Origin: Bacillota bacterium
GTDB taxonomy: Bacteria; Bacillota; Clostridia; Christensenellales; Christensenellaceae
Length of the DNA stretch: 64,000 bases
NCBI GenBank assembly: GCA_023408315.1
Contig: JAEYKI010000029.1
Coordinates: 124,001 to 188,000, forward strand
Direction: 5' to 3'
Positions 42,458 through 51,195 of this stretch are shown in pieces (within the stretch, counting starts at the first letter, position 1; each line of letters opens with the position of its first letter). The notes under the pieces were generated by a model. That model was given only the letters and a program-made list of their open reading frames with translations, ran no database searches and had not been told where the DNA came from. A program made the position numbers and the translations under genes.

Positions 42458-42715
42458 ATGGAAACAGAACGTTTTTACCTGATGTGTTTTGCATCCACCC
42501 AAAAGGCTATTTATACCGAAAAAAAGCTGAAGCCCCAATACCCGGGCGTGCGCCTTGTGCCCATTCCGCCAGAGATTACCGCGGGCTGCGGCCTGGGACT
42601 CAAAATTGGGCTGGAAGAAACTAGCTTGGTTAATCGGCTGGGTTTGGAAGAAGATATATATGTTGTCGAGAAGCAGGGCAATAGAAGAAACGTGCGGAGG
42701 CTGGAGAGGCAATGA
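42458..42715 (+). CDS. DUF3343 family protein, second copy
   Basis: 85-aa second DUF3343 member (LMCFASTQKAIYTEKKLK, then PPEITAGCGLGLKIGLEE). Only the first of the paired cysteines of the other copy is kept (GCGLG versus GCGLC), so the two may not be equivalent. 1 bp after yedF and overlapping the next gene by 4 bp. Confidence 0.75.
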   Translation: METERFYLMCFASTQKAIYTEKKLKPQYPGVRLVPIPPEITAGCGLGLKIGLEETSLVNRLGLEEDIYVVEKQGNRRNVRRLERQ

Positions 42716-43857
42716 TTTATTTTAACAACGGTTCTACAACCTTGATGAAGCCGGAAATTGTATATGGCGCGTTTGTGAATGCCTCTAAAACGTTCTCCAA
42801 TATGGGCAGGGGCTCAAGCGCTCTTTCCATAGAAACGTCCAGGGCGGTGTTTGACGCAAGAGAAAAGGTGGCGTCCCTTTTTGGCGTTTCAAATCCTCTT
42901 CGCGTCGGGTTTGCCCGGAATGCGACTGAGGCGCTCAACACGGGTATATGCGGGCTGCTTGGCCCGGGAGACCATGTGATTTCCACGGTTTGCGACCATA
43001 ATTCCGTGCTGCGGCCCATTTACAGGCTGGAAAAAGAGCTTGGATTGGAAGTAACTCTGGTGCAGTGCGGCGGCAACGGGGACATAGACCCGCAAGAATT
43101 CAAAAAGGCAATCAAGCCGAATACCAAAATGATTGTAATGACGCACATATCCAATGTGACCGGTACGGTTTTTGATATTGGCGCGGTTGGCGCCGTTGCC
43201 AAGGAACACGGTGTACTGTTTTTTGTGGACGCGGCCCAAAGCGCGGGCGTGCTGGATATTGACGTTGAAAAAGCCAACGTAGACCTGCTGGCGTTCACCG
43301 GGCACAAATGCCTGTTTGGCCTTCAGGGGGTGGGCGGGCTTTATGTGCGGGAAGGCTTGCGTGTAAGGCCACTGATGCTGGGAGGCGGTGCGGCAAACTC
43401 TCTGGAACTGCATCCGGATTTGGATATGCCGGAGACCACGGAAGCAGGCACCATCAATATGCCGGGCATTGTGGCGCTTGGAAGCGCGGTGGATTATATT
43501 TGCCAGCATAAAGAGGAGATTCAAAAAAAGGAATCCGCGCTGACGGAGTATTTTTTGCAAAAAATACCAGAGATACCCTACCTGAAACTTCTGGGAAGGC
43601 GGGAGAATAAGGAAAGGGTCTCCCTTTTTTCTCTTGTGGGCGCGGACTGTTCCCTGCAGGATATCGCTGCTTTTATAGAAGAGAATTATGGCATTGTCGT
43701 ACGCACGGGCCTGCAGTGCGCGCCGCTTATCCATCCGTATATTGGAAGCGCAGAGGAAGGCACCCTGCGCGTAAGCATGAGCTTTTTTAATCAAAAAGAG
43801 GAGATAGATGTGCTGATACAAGCGCTACAGGAGTTTGCCGTCCACGTTGGCGCTTAA
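42712..43857 (+). CDS. Cysteine desulfurase-like class V aminotransferase
   Basis: 381-aa PLP enzyme of the EF2568-type group found with SelD/YedF. The PLP lysine is in AFTGHKCLFG, the ring-stacking region in DHNSVLRP, and the reactive Cys in VRTGLQCAPLIHP. It probably mobilises sulfur or selenium from (seleno)cysteine for SelD and for the molybdenum hydroxylase cofactor. It is the last gene of the selenium operon; a terminator follows. Confidence 0.9.
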   Translation: MIYFNNGSTTLMKPEIVYGAFVNASKTFSNMGRGSSALSIETSRAVFDAREKVASLFGVSNPLRVGFARNATEALNTGICGLLGPGDHVISTVCDHNSVLRPIYRLEKELGLEVTLVQCGGNGDIDPQEFKKAIKPNTKMIVMTHISNVTGTVFDIGAVGAVAKEHGVLFFVDAAQSAGVLDIDVEKANVDLLAFTGHKCLFGLQGVGGLYVREGLRVRPLMLGGGAANSLELHPDLDMPETTEAGTINMPGIVALGSAVDYICQHKEEIQKKESALTEYFLQKIPEIPYLKLLGRRENKERVSLFSLVGADCSLQDIAAFIEENYGIVVRTGLQCAPLIHPYIGSAEEGTLRVSMSFFNQKEEIDVLIQALQEFAVHVGA

Positions 43858-43937
43858 ACGGGATTCTCATGGACATTGCCCTTAAAACCCCGTTTTTTTG
43901 ATAAACATCGGAGGCGGGCAGCCACAAAGGAAATCAG

Positions 43938-43965
43938 GAGCCGGAAGCATACGCCGGTTTTTTTA
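43938..43965 (+). terminator. Terminator after the selenium operon
   Basis: AGCCGG and CCGGTT pair around a 9-nt loop and are followed by a run of seven T. Confidence 0.55.
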
Positions 43966-44060
43966 TTACGAATTTATTAAAAAATTGTGCAAACCCCAAA
44001 AAATATGATAAAATTCTTAAAGTACGCATATACATGCAAACCGAGTTATAAGGAGACAGC

Positions 44061-45572
44061 ATGGGTATAAAACAATTAAAACCCTTATTGGCAAAGACGG
44101 CTGTGTTGATCTTTGTTTTTGTGTTGCTGTTGCCGGGGGTTCCGGCCCTTGCACAGACGGCCTACAGCAACGAAAAATTTGATAAAATGGCGTATGTGCT
44201 TATGGACCTGGACAGCGGTAAGGTTTTGGCGCAGCACGACGCGGACAGGCGGATTTATCCCGCGAGCACAACAAAGCTGATGACCGCCCTGCTGCTTATG
44301 GAGAACAAGGGGCTGGAAGGAGAGACAACGGTTGGCACTGAAATTAACGGCATGCCCACCGGTTCCTCCCTGATGCGTATCAGCGTGGGAGAAAAAGTGT
44401 CCGTCAAAGACCTCTTTTACGGGCTGATGCTTTGCTCCGGCAACGATGCTGCAAATACCATTGGGGTATATGTCTCGGGCAGCGTGGACGCGTTTGTTGC
44501 TCTTATGAACCAGCGCGCGGCCGAACTTGGCATGGCAAACACGCATTTTAATTCTGCATATGGCTGTTTTTTGAATCAGGACGAGACTGCGCCAATACCG
44601 GAAGAGAAGCTGGGGGTAAATCACTATACCACGGCTTCGGATATGGCCAAGCTTACACTGGAAGCCGCAAAGCATCCGGAAATTTTGCAGGCGGGCGGGA
44701 CGGAAACGTATACGCTTTCCGCCACAAACAAAAATGAGACGCGCGAAATTGAAAATTCCAATCCCCTGGTACACAATCTTAAAAATCATCCCGAATTTGA
44801 CCAGTTTCGTTACGACTATGCCACGGGCCTAAAAACCGGCACGGTGAACAATATTGTGGTGGAAGGCAATATGATCCGCAGCTACGGCAACGTTGTGGCT
44901 ACCGCAAAAAAAGACGATCTTTCGTTGGCTGCGCTGGTGTTTGACGATGAATCGGAAAGCTCGTCCATGCAATCCTATAAGCGCTGGTCATTGGCGCCCG
45001 ATCTGTTTAATTACGGCTTTGCCAACTACGCATGGGTGGATATGACGCCTTATATTTCGCTTGTTACGCTGACCCGTCCGGTTGCTCCGGCAAGCGGGGA
45101 AAGCATTCAGGGGAACTTTGAGATTGAAAGCAAGAACACCACAGACATAGCCAAGGTGCTGATGGACAGCGCGGACGCGCAGAGCCTGAAAGACGGCACG
45201 GTTCAAATAGAAAAACAAATAAAGGTGGACGACGCAATTGCCTCTTCCATGCATGCGGGCGATACGGTGGGAAGCGTGCAATACACATTGAACGGGCAGG
45301 AGGTGTGCGCGGCGGACCTGGTGGTAAAAAACCTGATGCTGGCCCAGACGCACACGGCTGATATACAAGGCGGCAGCGCCGGCGCCATGCCTCAGCCAAC
45401 CGGCCAGGCGCAGGCGGATACGGGCGCGCCCGGATGGCTTTTGTGGGTGTTGATTCCGGCCGGGGGTGTGGGAGCTTTGTTTTTGGTCCGGGAAATTAAT
45501 TTGCGCCGCCGCAAACGCCGCCGCAGACGGAGATACCAGGGCTTGGGCTCACAAACCAGGCGTAAGCTCTAA
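44061..45572 (+). CDS. D-alanyl-D-alanine carboxypeptidase, DacF/PBP5 type
   Basis: 503-aa low-molecular-weight penicillin-binding protein. Signal sequence about 1-32; catalytic Ser69 and Lys72 in PASTTKLMT, SGNDAA and the KTG-type triad in TGLKTGTVNN. A C-terminal beta domain (about 335-445) is followed by a linker, a membrane helix (LLWVLIPAGGVGALFLV) and a basic Arg/Lys tail. It removes terminal D-Ala from peptidoglycan. AAGGAG precedes ATG. Single gene. Confidence 0.93.
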   Translation: MGIKQLKPLLAKTAVLIFVFVLLLPGVPALAQTAYSNEKFDKMAYVLMDLDSGKVLAQHDADRRIYPASTTKLMTALLLMENKGLEGETTVGTEINGMPTGSSLMRISVGEKVSVKDLFYGLMLCSGNDAANTIGVYVSGSVDAFVALMNQRAAELGMANTHFNSAYGCFLNQDETAPIPEEKLGVNHYTTASDMAKLTLEAAKHPEILQAGGTETYTLSATNKNETREIENSNPLVHNLKNHPEFDQFRYDYATGLKTGTVNNIVVEGNMIRSYGNVVATAKKDDLSLAALVFDDESESSSMQSYKRWSLAPDLFNYGFANYAWVDMTPYISLVTLTRPVAPASGESIQGNFEIESKNTTDIAKVLMDSADAQSLKDGTVQIEKQIKVDDAIASSMHAGDTVGSVQYTLNGQEVCAADLVVKNLMLAQTHTADIQGGSAGAMPQPTGQAQADTGAPGWLLWVLIPAGGVGALFLVREINLRRRKRRRRRRYQGLGSQTRRKL

Positions 45573-45602
45573 AAATATGCGGGTGGTTTTGAACAGCCTG
45601 GA

Positions 45603-46220
45603 TCAGCAGTTGTAGTATTGGTAAATAATTTCTATGGCTGTATTAATCAGCCTGTCCCTATCGATCTCCTCGCTGCCGAATACGATGCGGTCCACGGTGG
45701 CTGAGATCATATCAAATGCGACTGTAATTTCCGCATCGGGATCCCCATGCGTTTTCCCTTCACTCACCGCTCTGAAAAAAGCCATCGTGTCCTGCATGGT
45801 GCGCTTTTTATTTTGCTCCAGCGCACGGGCGATTTTGGGGTTGTAATAAGAAAGAACGTTTAGTTCCCTGTTGAATTCCTTTGATTCCTCATGCACCCGT
45901 ACAAGATTGCAGATGAGCGCCCGAAGCCAGGCCCTGAGATCCTCCTGGAACAGTTTCAGGTTGTTCAAAAGGTCTATTTTGGACGTTTCAAATTTTCCAT
46001 GATATTTTTCTAGCACACCCAAAAAAATGGCGTCTTTGTCTTTAAAATAGGAATACAGGCTGCCGATGGAGACCTGCGCTTTTTGCGCAATCTCGTTGGT
46101 GGTTGTTTTGTAATACCCTTTTTCGCAGAACAGCGCAAGCGCCGCGTCCAGTATTTTTTCTTTTGTATTGATGCTGCGCGCCTGAACGGGCCGGCGGACA
46201 GTTTTTTGCGGCTTTTCCAT
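45603..46220 (-). CDS. TetR/AcrR-family regulator of the adjacent MFS gene
   Basis: 205-aa repressor with N-terminal HTH (ILDAALALFCEKGYYKTTTNEIAQKAQVSIGSLYSYFKDKDAI in outline). ATG 46220 is chosen since TTGGGGTGA lies 5 bases upstream; a GTG at 46229 is the alternative. Divergent from an MFS pump with two copies of one palindrome in the shared promoter region, so self- and pump repression is likely. Inducer unknown. Confidence 0.87.
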   Translation of the reverse strand: MEKPQKTVRRPVQARSINTKEKILDAALALFCEKGYYKTTTNEIAQKAQVSIGSLYSYFKDKDAIFLGVLEKYHGKFETSKIDLLNNLKLFQEDLRAWLRALICNLVRVHEESKEFNRELNVLSYYNPKIARALEQNKKRTMQDTMAFFRAVSEGKTHGDPDAEITVAFDMISATVDRIVFGSEEIDRDRLINTAIEIIYQYYNC

Positions 46221-46276
46221 ATTTGTCACCCCAAATTTATTGTAGGAGATGGGATTATTTTTGTCAATAAAAAATA

Positions 46277-46346
46277 TAAGTAATTACTCATGTTTTATAT
46301 TGACGGGCGGAAAGAACTGCGCTATTATAATATGAGTAAAAACTCA
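46277..46346. promoter_or_regulatory. Twin operator copies and MFS promoter
   Basis: TAAGTAATTACTCA (46277-46290) and TGAGTAAAAACTCA (46333-46346) agree at 11 of 14 positions and are each palindromic. Between them is the MFS promoter TTGACG (46300-46305), 17-base spacer, TATTAT (46323-46328). The second copy covers the expected start point; both suit a TetR dimer. Confidence 0.6.
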
Positions 46347-46372
46347 CATTATAAGAATTGAGGTTTCATGTA

Positions 46373-47809
46373 ATGGACAAAAAGGCCAAATTGATTATGC
46401 TGGCCGTAGGCATGGGCACTTTTATGGCTTCGCTGGATTCAAGCGTCGTAAATCTTGCAATGCCTATGATAAGGGACGGTTTTGGCGTTTCCATTTCTTT
46501 TGTGGAATGGATCGTAACCGCGTATTTGCTGGTGGTGAGCAGCCTGCTGTTAACGTTTGGCAGGATTGCAGATTTGTATGGATATAAGAAAGTGTATTTA
46601 ACAGGTTTTTCACTGTTTGTTTTGGGTTCGCTACTTTGCGGATTATCCAGTGGGATTGTAATGCTGATTGCAAGCCGGGTGGTGCAGGCGCTGGGAGCGG
46701 GCATGCTGTATGCAACCGGCCCCGCCATTATCACCAACGCGGTTCCGCCTGCCCGGCGCGGACGGGCGCTCAGCATTACGGCCATTGCGGTGGCCCTGGG
46801 GCTTTGCGCGGGGCCTGTGATTGGAGGAATGTTGGCAACACTGTTTGGCTGGCAAAGCATATTTTTTATCAACCTGCCTGTGGGGGTTGCGGGAATTGCA
46901 ATGGTTGTACGGTTTATTCCACGGGACGAACCCCAAAAGGCGGCGCCTTTTGACATTGCAGGGAGCATTCTGATTTTTATTGCACTGTTGTTTATACTGG
47001 CTCCCTTGAGCATATCGGGTGATTATCCCATGCCCGTGTACCTGTTTGTTTTGCTGATTGCGGTTGGAATTTTTATTATTGTTTTGTTTGTGCTGTATGA
47101 AAAGAGAAAGCAACATCCCATGCTGAATATTGCGCTTTTTGGCAACCGGGTGTTTTCCGCAAGCAACGCGGCGGCGCTTTTAGCCTATATGGCCCAGTTT
47201 ATCATGGTGTTTATGGCGCCTTTTTATTTGGAGAGCCTGCGGCAGTTTTCCGCAATGGCAAGCGGTTTGCTGTATATGCCCATGCCGCTGGCCACCATGT
47301 GCATCGCCCCTGTGAGCGGCAGGTTTGCCGACAAATTTGACAGCAGGTATTTGAGCGCCGCAGGCAATCTGGTTATGGCCGGGGGGCTGTTTATGCTGAG
47401 TTTTCTGGATGCAAATACGTCCATTGCCTTTATTGTGGCAGCAATGGTGGTTACGGGCCTTGGATTCGGCATGTTTCAGACGCCAAACAACAGCGCGATT
47501 ATGGGAAACGTTCCGCCGCAAAACCGGGGCACGGCCTCGGGCACGCTTGCCACCATGCGGAATATCGGCATGGCGGTGGGCGTCGCAATATCCGGCGCGC
47601 TGTTTTCTTTCTTTCAGGCCAGCGCTTTGGGCGCGTATTCCTCCCAGGGCCAGACGGGCGCTATTCTGCAAAACAATGCGTTTCATACAGGGCTGCACAG
47701 CACCTTTTTGGCAGCCGCCATTGTTTCCCTGATTGCTGTGATTGCGTCTTTGAGCAAAGGCAAAATGAAGGTGGAAAGAGCAGAAAATGCAGCGGAAAGC
47801 AGGCAATAA
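46373..47809 (+). CDS. DHA2-family MFS efflux transporter
   Basis: 478-aa 14-helix drug:H+ antiporter. Loop motif GRIADLYGYKK and motif C GPVIGGMLATLFG are present, and the DHA2 start FMASLDSSVVNLAMP is characteristic. ATG 46373 has GAGG 9 bases upstream; an in-frame start at 46358 is less supported. Divergent from tetR. Unlike the pump at the left edge it has no long polar tail. Confidence 0.88.
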   Translation: MDKKAKLIMLAVGMGTFMASLDSSVVNLAMPMIRDGFGVSISFVEWIVTAYLLVVSSLLLTFGRIADLYGYKKVYLTGFSLFVLGSLLCGLSSGIVMLIASRVVQALGAGMLYATGPAIITNAVPPARRGRALSITAIAVALGLCAGPVIGGMLATLFGWQSIFFINLPVGVAGIAMVVRFIPRDEPQKAAPFDIAGSILIFIALLFILAPLSISGDYPMPVYLFVLLIAVGIFIIVLFVLYEKRKQHPMLNIALFGNRVFSASNAAALLAYMAQFIMVFMAPFYLESLRQFSAMASGLLYMPMPLATMCIAPVSGRFADKFDSRYLSAAGNLVMAGGLFMLSFLDANTSIAFIVAAMVVTGLGFGMFQTPNNSAIMGNVPPQNRGTASGTLATMRNIGMAVGVAISGALFSFFQASALGAYSSQGQTGAILQNNAFHTGLHSTFLAAAIVSLIAVIASLSKGKMKVERAENAAESRQ

Positions 47810-47866
47810 TTTTAGTGAAAAGAGCGGGGCGGGGGGAAACCCGTAGTCCGAATTAATATACAAATA

Positions 47867-48658
47867 TTACTTTGAAAGCATTTGAATTGCCATCAGCACC
47901 CCAAAGCCCACCAGGCGGGCTTTGTCTGAAATGGTGAAGCAGTATTCACGCAAATCCCTGGGGTCCACGTCCGCAATTTTAAAGCGTTCGGCCACCGGAA
48001 ATCCATCCCGTATGAGACCGCGCAGCACGCCGCCAATCTTGGGTATAACAGGCGTTCCCTCCACCGTTGCGATGGGCTCGCCCGCCTCAACGTGGTCGCC
48101 TATTTGTTTGATGTGTTTAATTATGCCCGCGCAGGGCGAATAGATCACGCGCTCCGTGGTATAGCCGCCAATATTGCCGGGTATGCCGGTGTTGGGGACA
48201 GCCGTGCCGTTAAGAATCACCCGCCCCAGGTCGTGCCCGCGTTTGGTTTCCACCACAGCGTGCACATCCCTGCCCGCATAAAAACCGGGCCCAACGCCGA
48301 TTACAACAGGAGCCATGTGAATTGCGGTCCCAAGGTTGCGTTTGGCCAGCATGGCGTCCACGACAATATCCGGCTTTAGAGTCTGGATGGATGCTCCTTC
48401 CGGGTCTATCAGCACAGGAATCTTTCCTGTTGCCAGTATGGGATGCACTTGCAGGGGCTGCGTGCAGCGCACAGCCGCAACGTCTTCCACCGCATAGGTC
48501 CCGTCGTAAACCGCTTCGCAGAGGGAAACTGTGCGGCGGATGGAAGAGGGGCGCGCGAGTTCCGTAGCCACAACCTTGTAGCCAAAATGATGGAGTGCAT
48601 ACAGCGCGCCTGTAGCTATGTCGCCCGCTCCGCGGACGATCACAAGTTTTTGGTTCAT
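47867..48658 (-). CDS. yqeB: Selenium-dependent molybdenum hydroxylase system protein YqeB
   Basis: 263-aa protein of the EF2563/YqeB family, with an N-terminal Rossmann-like motif VIVRGAGDIATG and YGVGPGFYAGRDVHAVVETKRGHDLG in outline. The family co-occurs strictly with selenium-dependent Mo hydroxylases and is thought to help install the labile selenium ligand. It is cotranscribed with yqeC (4-bp gap) and divergent from the purine operon that includes its likely client xdhD. Confidence 0.9.
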   Translation of the reverse strand: MNQKLVIVRGAGDIATGALYALHHFGYKVVATELARPSSIRRTVSLCEAVYDGTYAVEDVAAVRCTQPLQVHPILATGKIPVLIDPEGASIQTLKPDIVVDAMLAKRNLGTAIHMAPVVIGVGPGFYAGRDVHAVVETKRGHDLGRVILNGTAVPNTGIPGNIGGYTTERVIYSPCAGIIKHIKQIGDHVEAGEPIATVEGTPVIPKIGGVLRGLIRDGFPVAERFKIADVDPRDLREYCFTISDKARLVGFGVLMAIQMLSK

Positions 48659-48662
48659 ATTA

Positions 48663-49358
48663 TTATTTCCTGCCGATATATTCGGAAATCAATGCATCCG
48701 GCCAGTTTGTGCTGAGGCCGGTGATCCATACCGGAATGGCGGATTGTTTCATCAGTTCCGCTATTCGCTCCCTGTTTTTGCCCATCTGGTCTTCCTTGTT
48801 CAAAAAGACCACCCTGCGCGCGCCCGCAGGCGCATGGCGGAAAAGCCCCAGCGGGCTTTGGATAAGGGAGAGCAGGTGGCCGCAGGTAACAGGCTCTCCC
48901 GGAACCGCTCCTGTTATTTGGCAAAACAGTTCGGGCCGGTGCACAAACTTTTCTTCCACCGGCTTCCCCAGGCAATCCAGGCCAATCACGCCAATGGCAA
49001 GAGAGGTTTTGCCGGGGAATACGGGTTCCCATTCCGCGGGCGCTTTAACGGGCCTTTCCTTGGCGCCGTCTCCCTCCACAACAATCATATCAAAAATCCG
49101 GTTTGCTTCCAGCTCATCGATATCCGCGGGATCAAAGCCTTTCAGTTTGCCTTCCGCCGCCTCTTCACGGGCGGCGGCAATACAGCCGCTTTGTGCTTTT
49201 ATATCCTGCGCGCGTCCTGTAAAAACAGGCATGCCTTCCGGGCGGCGGATGTGGGTGGTGGTGGTGAAAAGGGCGGAAAATCCGCGACGGGCGAGTTCCC
49301 GCGCCAGAGTGAGGCAGACCGTTGTTTTTCCTCCCGCGCCCACAAACGTTACGATCAT
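48663..49358 (-). CDS. yqeC: Selenium cofactor biosynthesis protein YqeC
   Basis: 231-aa protein with a P-loop (FVGAGGKTTVCLTLARELA) and ILVEGDGAKERPVKAP-type motif (IVVEGDGAKERPVKAPAEWEP), typical of YqeC. It probably hydrolyses a nucleotide during selenium-dependent cofactor maturation. First gene of yqeC-yqeB, read from its own promoter (49412-49440). Confidence 0.9.
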   Translation of the reverse strand: MIVTFVGAGGKTTVCLTLARELARRGFSALFTTTTHIRRPEGMPVFTGRAQDIKAQSGCIAAAREEAAEGKLKGFDPADIDELEANRIFDMIVVEGDGAKERPVKAPAEWEPVFPGKTSLAIGVIGLDCLGKPVEEKFVHRPELFCQITGAVPGEPVTCGHLLSLIQSPLGLFRHAPAGARRVVFLNKEDQMGKNRERIAELMKQSAIPVWITGLSTNWPDALISEYIGRK

Positions 49359-49411
49359 AGCAATTACAAACCTTTATATTTCAGATTGAGCGTTTTTTAC
49401 GCTTGCCCCTA

Positions 49412-49440
49412 ATTGTAGACGATTTGCCCCGGATATGCAA
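49412..49440 (-). promoter_or_regulatory. Promoter of yqeC-yqeB
   Basis: Minus-strand TTGCAT (49435-49440), 17-base spacer, TACAAT (49412-49417). A small AGCGT/ACGCT hairpin (49389-49403) lies in the leader. Confidence 0.6.
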
Positions 49441-49487
49441 GTGCGGCCGGGAGGCCATAAAATAAGCATTTTTGGGGCTTTGCTCTA

Positions 49488-49516
49488 TTGACAATACGGA
49501 TACCGGGTGGTATATT
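49488..49516 (+). promoter_or_regulatory. Promoter of the purine-catabolic operon
   Basis: TTGACA (49488-49493), 17-base spacer, TATATT (49511-49516). Transcription would start near 49523, giving a leader of about 180 nt before ygeY. The leader has an 8-bp stem at 49586-49608. I see no purine riboswitch core in it. Confidence 0.75.
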
Positions 49517-49531
49517 TTAGACATAAATAAA

Positions 49532-49548
49532 ATTTTGGTCACCAAAAT
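49532..49548. promoter_or_regulatory. 17-bp perfect palindrome at the start of the purine operon, candidate operator
   Basis: ATTTTGGTCACCAAAAT, eight-base arms around one central C, lies about 10 bp after the predicted start site. Position suits a repressor; the binding protein is not identified. Confidence 0.6.
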
Positions 49549-49704
49549 ATTTTTTGAAATTATGCGGCGGCCTAAGAGGTCCATTTGCGCATACTATAAA
49601 CGTATGTGCAGAATTGAAAAAAGGCGGACAAATGCCTATTATGTACAGAGTAGTCAGGGCAACATTGGATTGCCTTTTAATTTTTTAAAGGAGTTTGGCT
49701 TAAA

Positions 49705-50904
49705 ATGGATTTCTCATTGATTAAAAAAAGAGCACAGGAATATGAAAAGGATATGTCGCGCTTTCTGCGGGACCTGATTGCCATACCCGGCGAGAGCAGC
49801 GGGGAGGCAGGCGTGATTGAACGGATCCGCAAGGAAATGGAGGCCCTGAAATTCGACAATGTGGAAGTTGATCCCATGGGGAATATTTTGGGAACTATGG
49901 GCGACGGTAAGAAGATTATTGCCTATGACGCGCATATTGACACCGTTGGCGTGGGCAATCCGGAAAACTGGACGTTTGACCCGTATGAAGGGTTTGAATC
50001 CGATACCGAGATTGGCGGCCGCGGTGCGTCCGACCAGTTGGGCGGTATTGTAAGCGCGGTATATGGCGCAAAAATTATGAAAGAGCTGGGCCTGCTCGCC
50101 GGATACAAGGTTCTGGTGACCGGCAGCGTGCAGGAAGAAGACTGCGACGGTCTGTGCTGGCAATACATTATCAATGAGGACAGGATAACCCCCGAATTTG
50201 TGGTGATCACAGAACCCACCGACGGCAAAATAAACCGCGGGCAGCGCGGACGCATGGAAATCCGCGTGGACGTAAAGGGCGTATCCTGCCACGGTTCCGC
50301 TCCGGAGCGAGGCGACAACGCCATATACAAAATGGCGGACATACTGCAGGAAGTGCGCGCACTGAACGATAAATTGAAGCACGACGATTTTCTGGGCAAG
50401 GGCACGCTGGCGGTTTCTGAGATATTCTTTACTTCTCCTTCCCGCTGCGCCGTTGCGGACAGCTGCGCCATTTCTATTGACCGGCGGCTGACCGACGGAG
50501 AAACTTATATTTCCGCGCTGGAAGAGATACGGCAGCTTCCCTCCGTACAGAAATACAACGCGGAGGTTTCCATGTACAAGTACGACAGGCCTTCTTACAC
50601 CGGCCTGGTATACCCAACGGATTGTTACTTCCCCACCTGGGTTTCGGACGCGGACGCTCCCGCCACAACCAGTATGGTGGAAGCGCACGAAGGCATGTTT
50701 GGCAAGCCGGTGGTGGATAAGTGGACGTTCTCTACAAACGCCGTTTCCATTATGGGCCGCTACGGCATTCCGTGCATAGGCTTTGGGCCGGGCAAGGAAG
50801 CGGAAGCGCACGCGCCAAACGAGAAGAACTGGAAAGAGGATTTGGTGAAATGCGCCGCCGTGTACGCGGCGGTTCCTGAGTGCTATAAAAAAAGAGATCA
50901 ATAA
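49705..50904 (+). CDS. ygeY: M20-family hydrolase YgeY
   Basis: 399-aa metal-dependent amidohydrolase/deacylase of the peptidase M20 family, selenium-metabolism group. The metal His is in AYDAHIDTVGVG and the catalytic Glu in SVQEEDCDG; later His in EVEAHAPNEKN-type end (KEAEAHAPNEKNW). It is a conserved member of the anaerobic purine/uric-acid degradation cluster (ygeX, ygeY, ygeW, ygfK, ssnA, hyuA, xdhD). AAAGGAG precedes ATG. First gene after the promoter. Confidence 0.92.
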   Translation: MDFSLIKKRAQEYEKDMSRFLRDLIAIPGESSGEAGVIERIRKEMEALKFDNVEVDPMGNILGTMGDGKKIIAYDAHIDTVGVGNPENWTFDPYEGFESDTEIGGRGASDQLGGIVSAVYGAKIMKELGLLAGYKVLVTGSVQEEDCDGLCWQYIINEDRITPEFVVITEPTDGKINRGQRGRMEIRVDVKGVSCHGSAPERGDNAIYKMADILQEVRALNDKLKHDDFLGKGTLAVSEIFFTSPSRCAVADSCAISIDRRLTDGETYISALEEIRQLPSVQKYNAEVSMYKYDRPSYTGLVYPTDCYFPTWVSDADAPATTSMVEAHEGMFGKPVVDKWTFSTNAVSIMGRYGIPCIGFGPGKEAEAHAPNEKNWKEDLVKCAAVYAAVPECYKKRDQ

Positions 50905-50914
50905 AGGTCTTTTT

Positions 50915-51160
50915 CGAGGCTCCGCCCCGCGCCCCGCTTCTTTTTTTAAAAAAGAAAAGAAGCAAAAGAATTTTATGTCAAAACGCCGCTGCACGGCGTT
51001 TTGGAGAAACCATAAACAAGCAGGGTATCAGAAATACGTTTGCCATAGGCAGGCTGGTTTGATTGCTTCCCAAAATACCGCGGAGCGGTATTTTGGACAA
51101 ATGGGATTCCAAAGGGTCAATCGATCCTTTGGCGGAGGTTTAAGGAGGCAGAGCCTCTTT
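50915..51160. repeat. Intergenic six-hairpin repeat element, copy B
   Basis: Same order of stems as copy A (17197-17443): 50915-50929 (one mismatch), 50936-50963, 50979-51003, 51071-51095, 51109-51132 and 51142-51160. Several stems differ from copy A by paired changes: CAAAATACCGC/GCGGTATTTTG versus CAAAATGCCGC/GCGGCATTTTG, and GGGTC/GATCC versus GGGAC/GTCCC. The block ATAAACAAGCAGG and ATAGGCAGGCTGG is also shared. It separates ygeY from ygeW. Confidence 0.87.
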
Positions 51161-51195
51161 GGTAAAAAAATATAAAATCGTTAAGGGGATAATAC

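Noticed and set aside
49562..49720. Open frame in the purine operon leader, overlapping the ygeY start
   Set aside because: No ribosome site, odd composition, and it crosses the palindrome/hairpin leader and the ygeY start; better read as untranslated leader.
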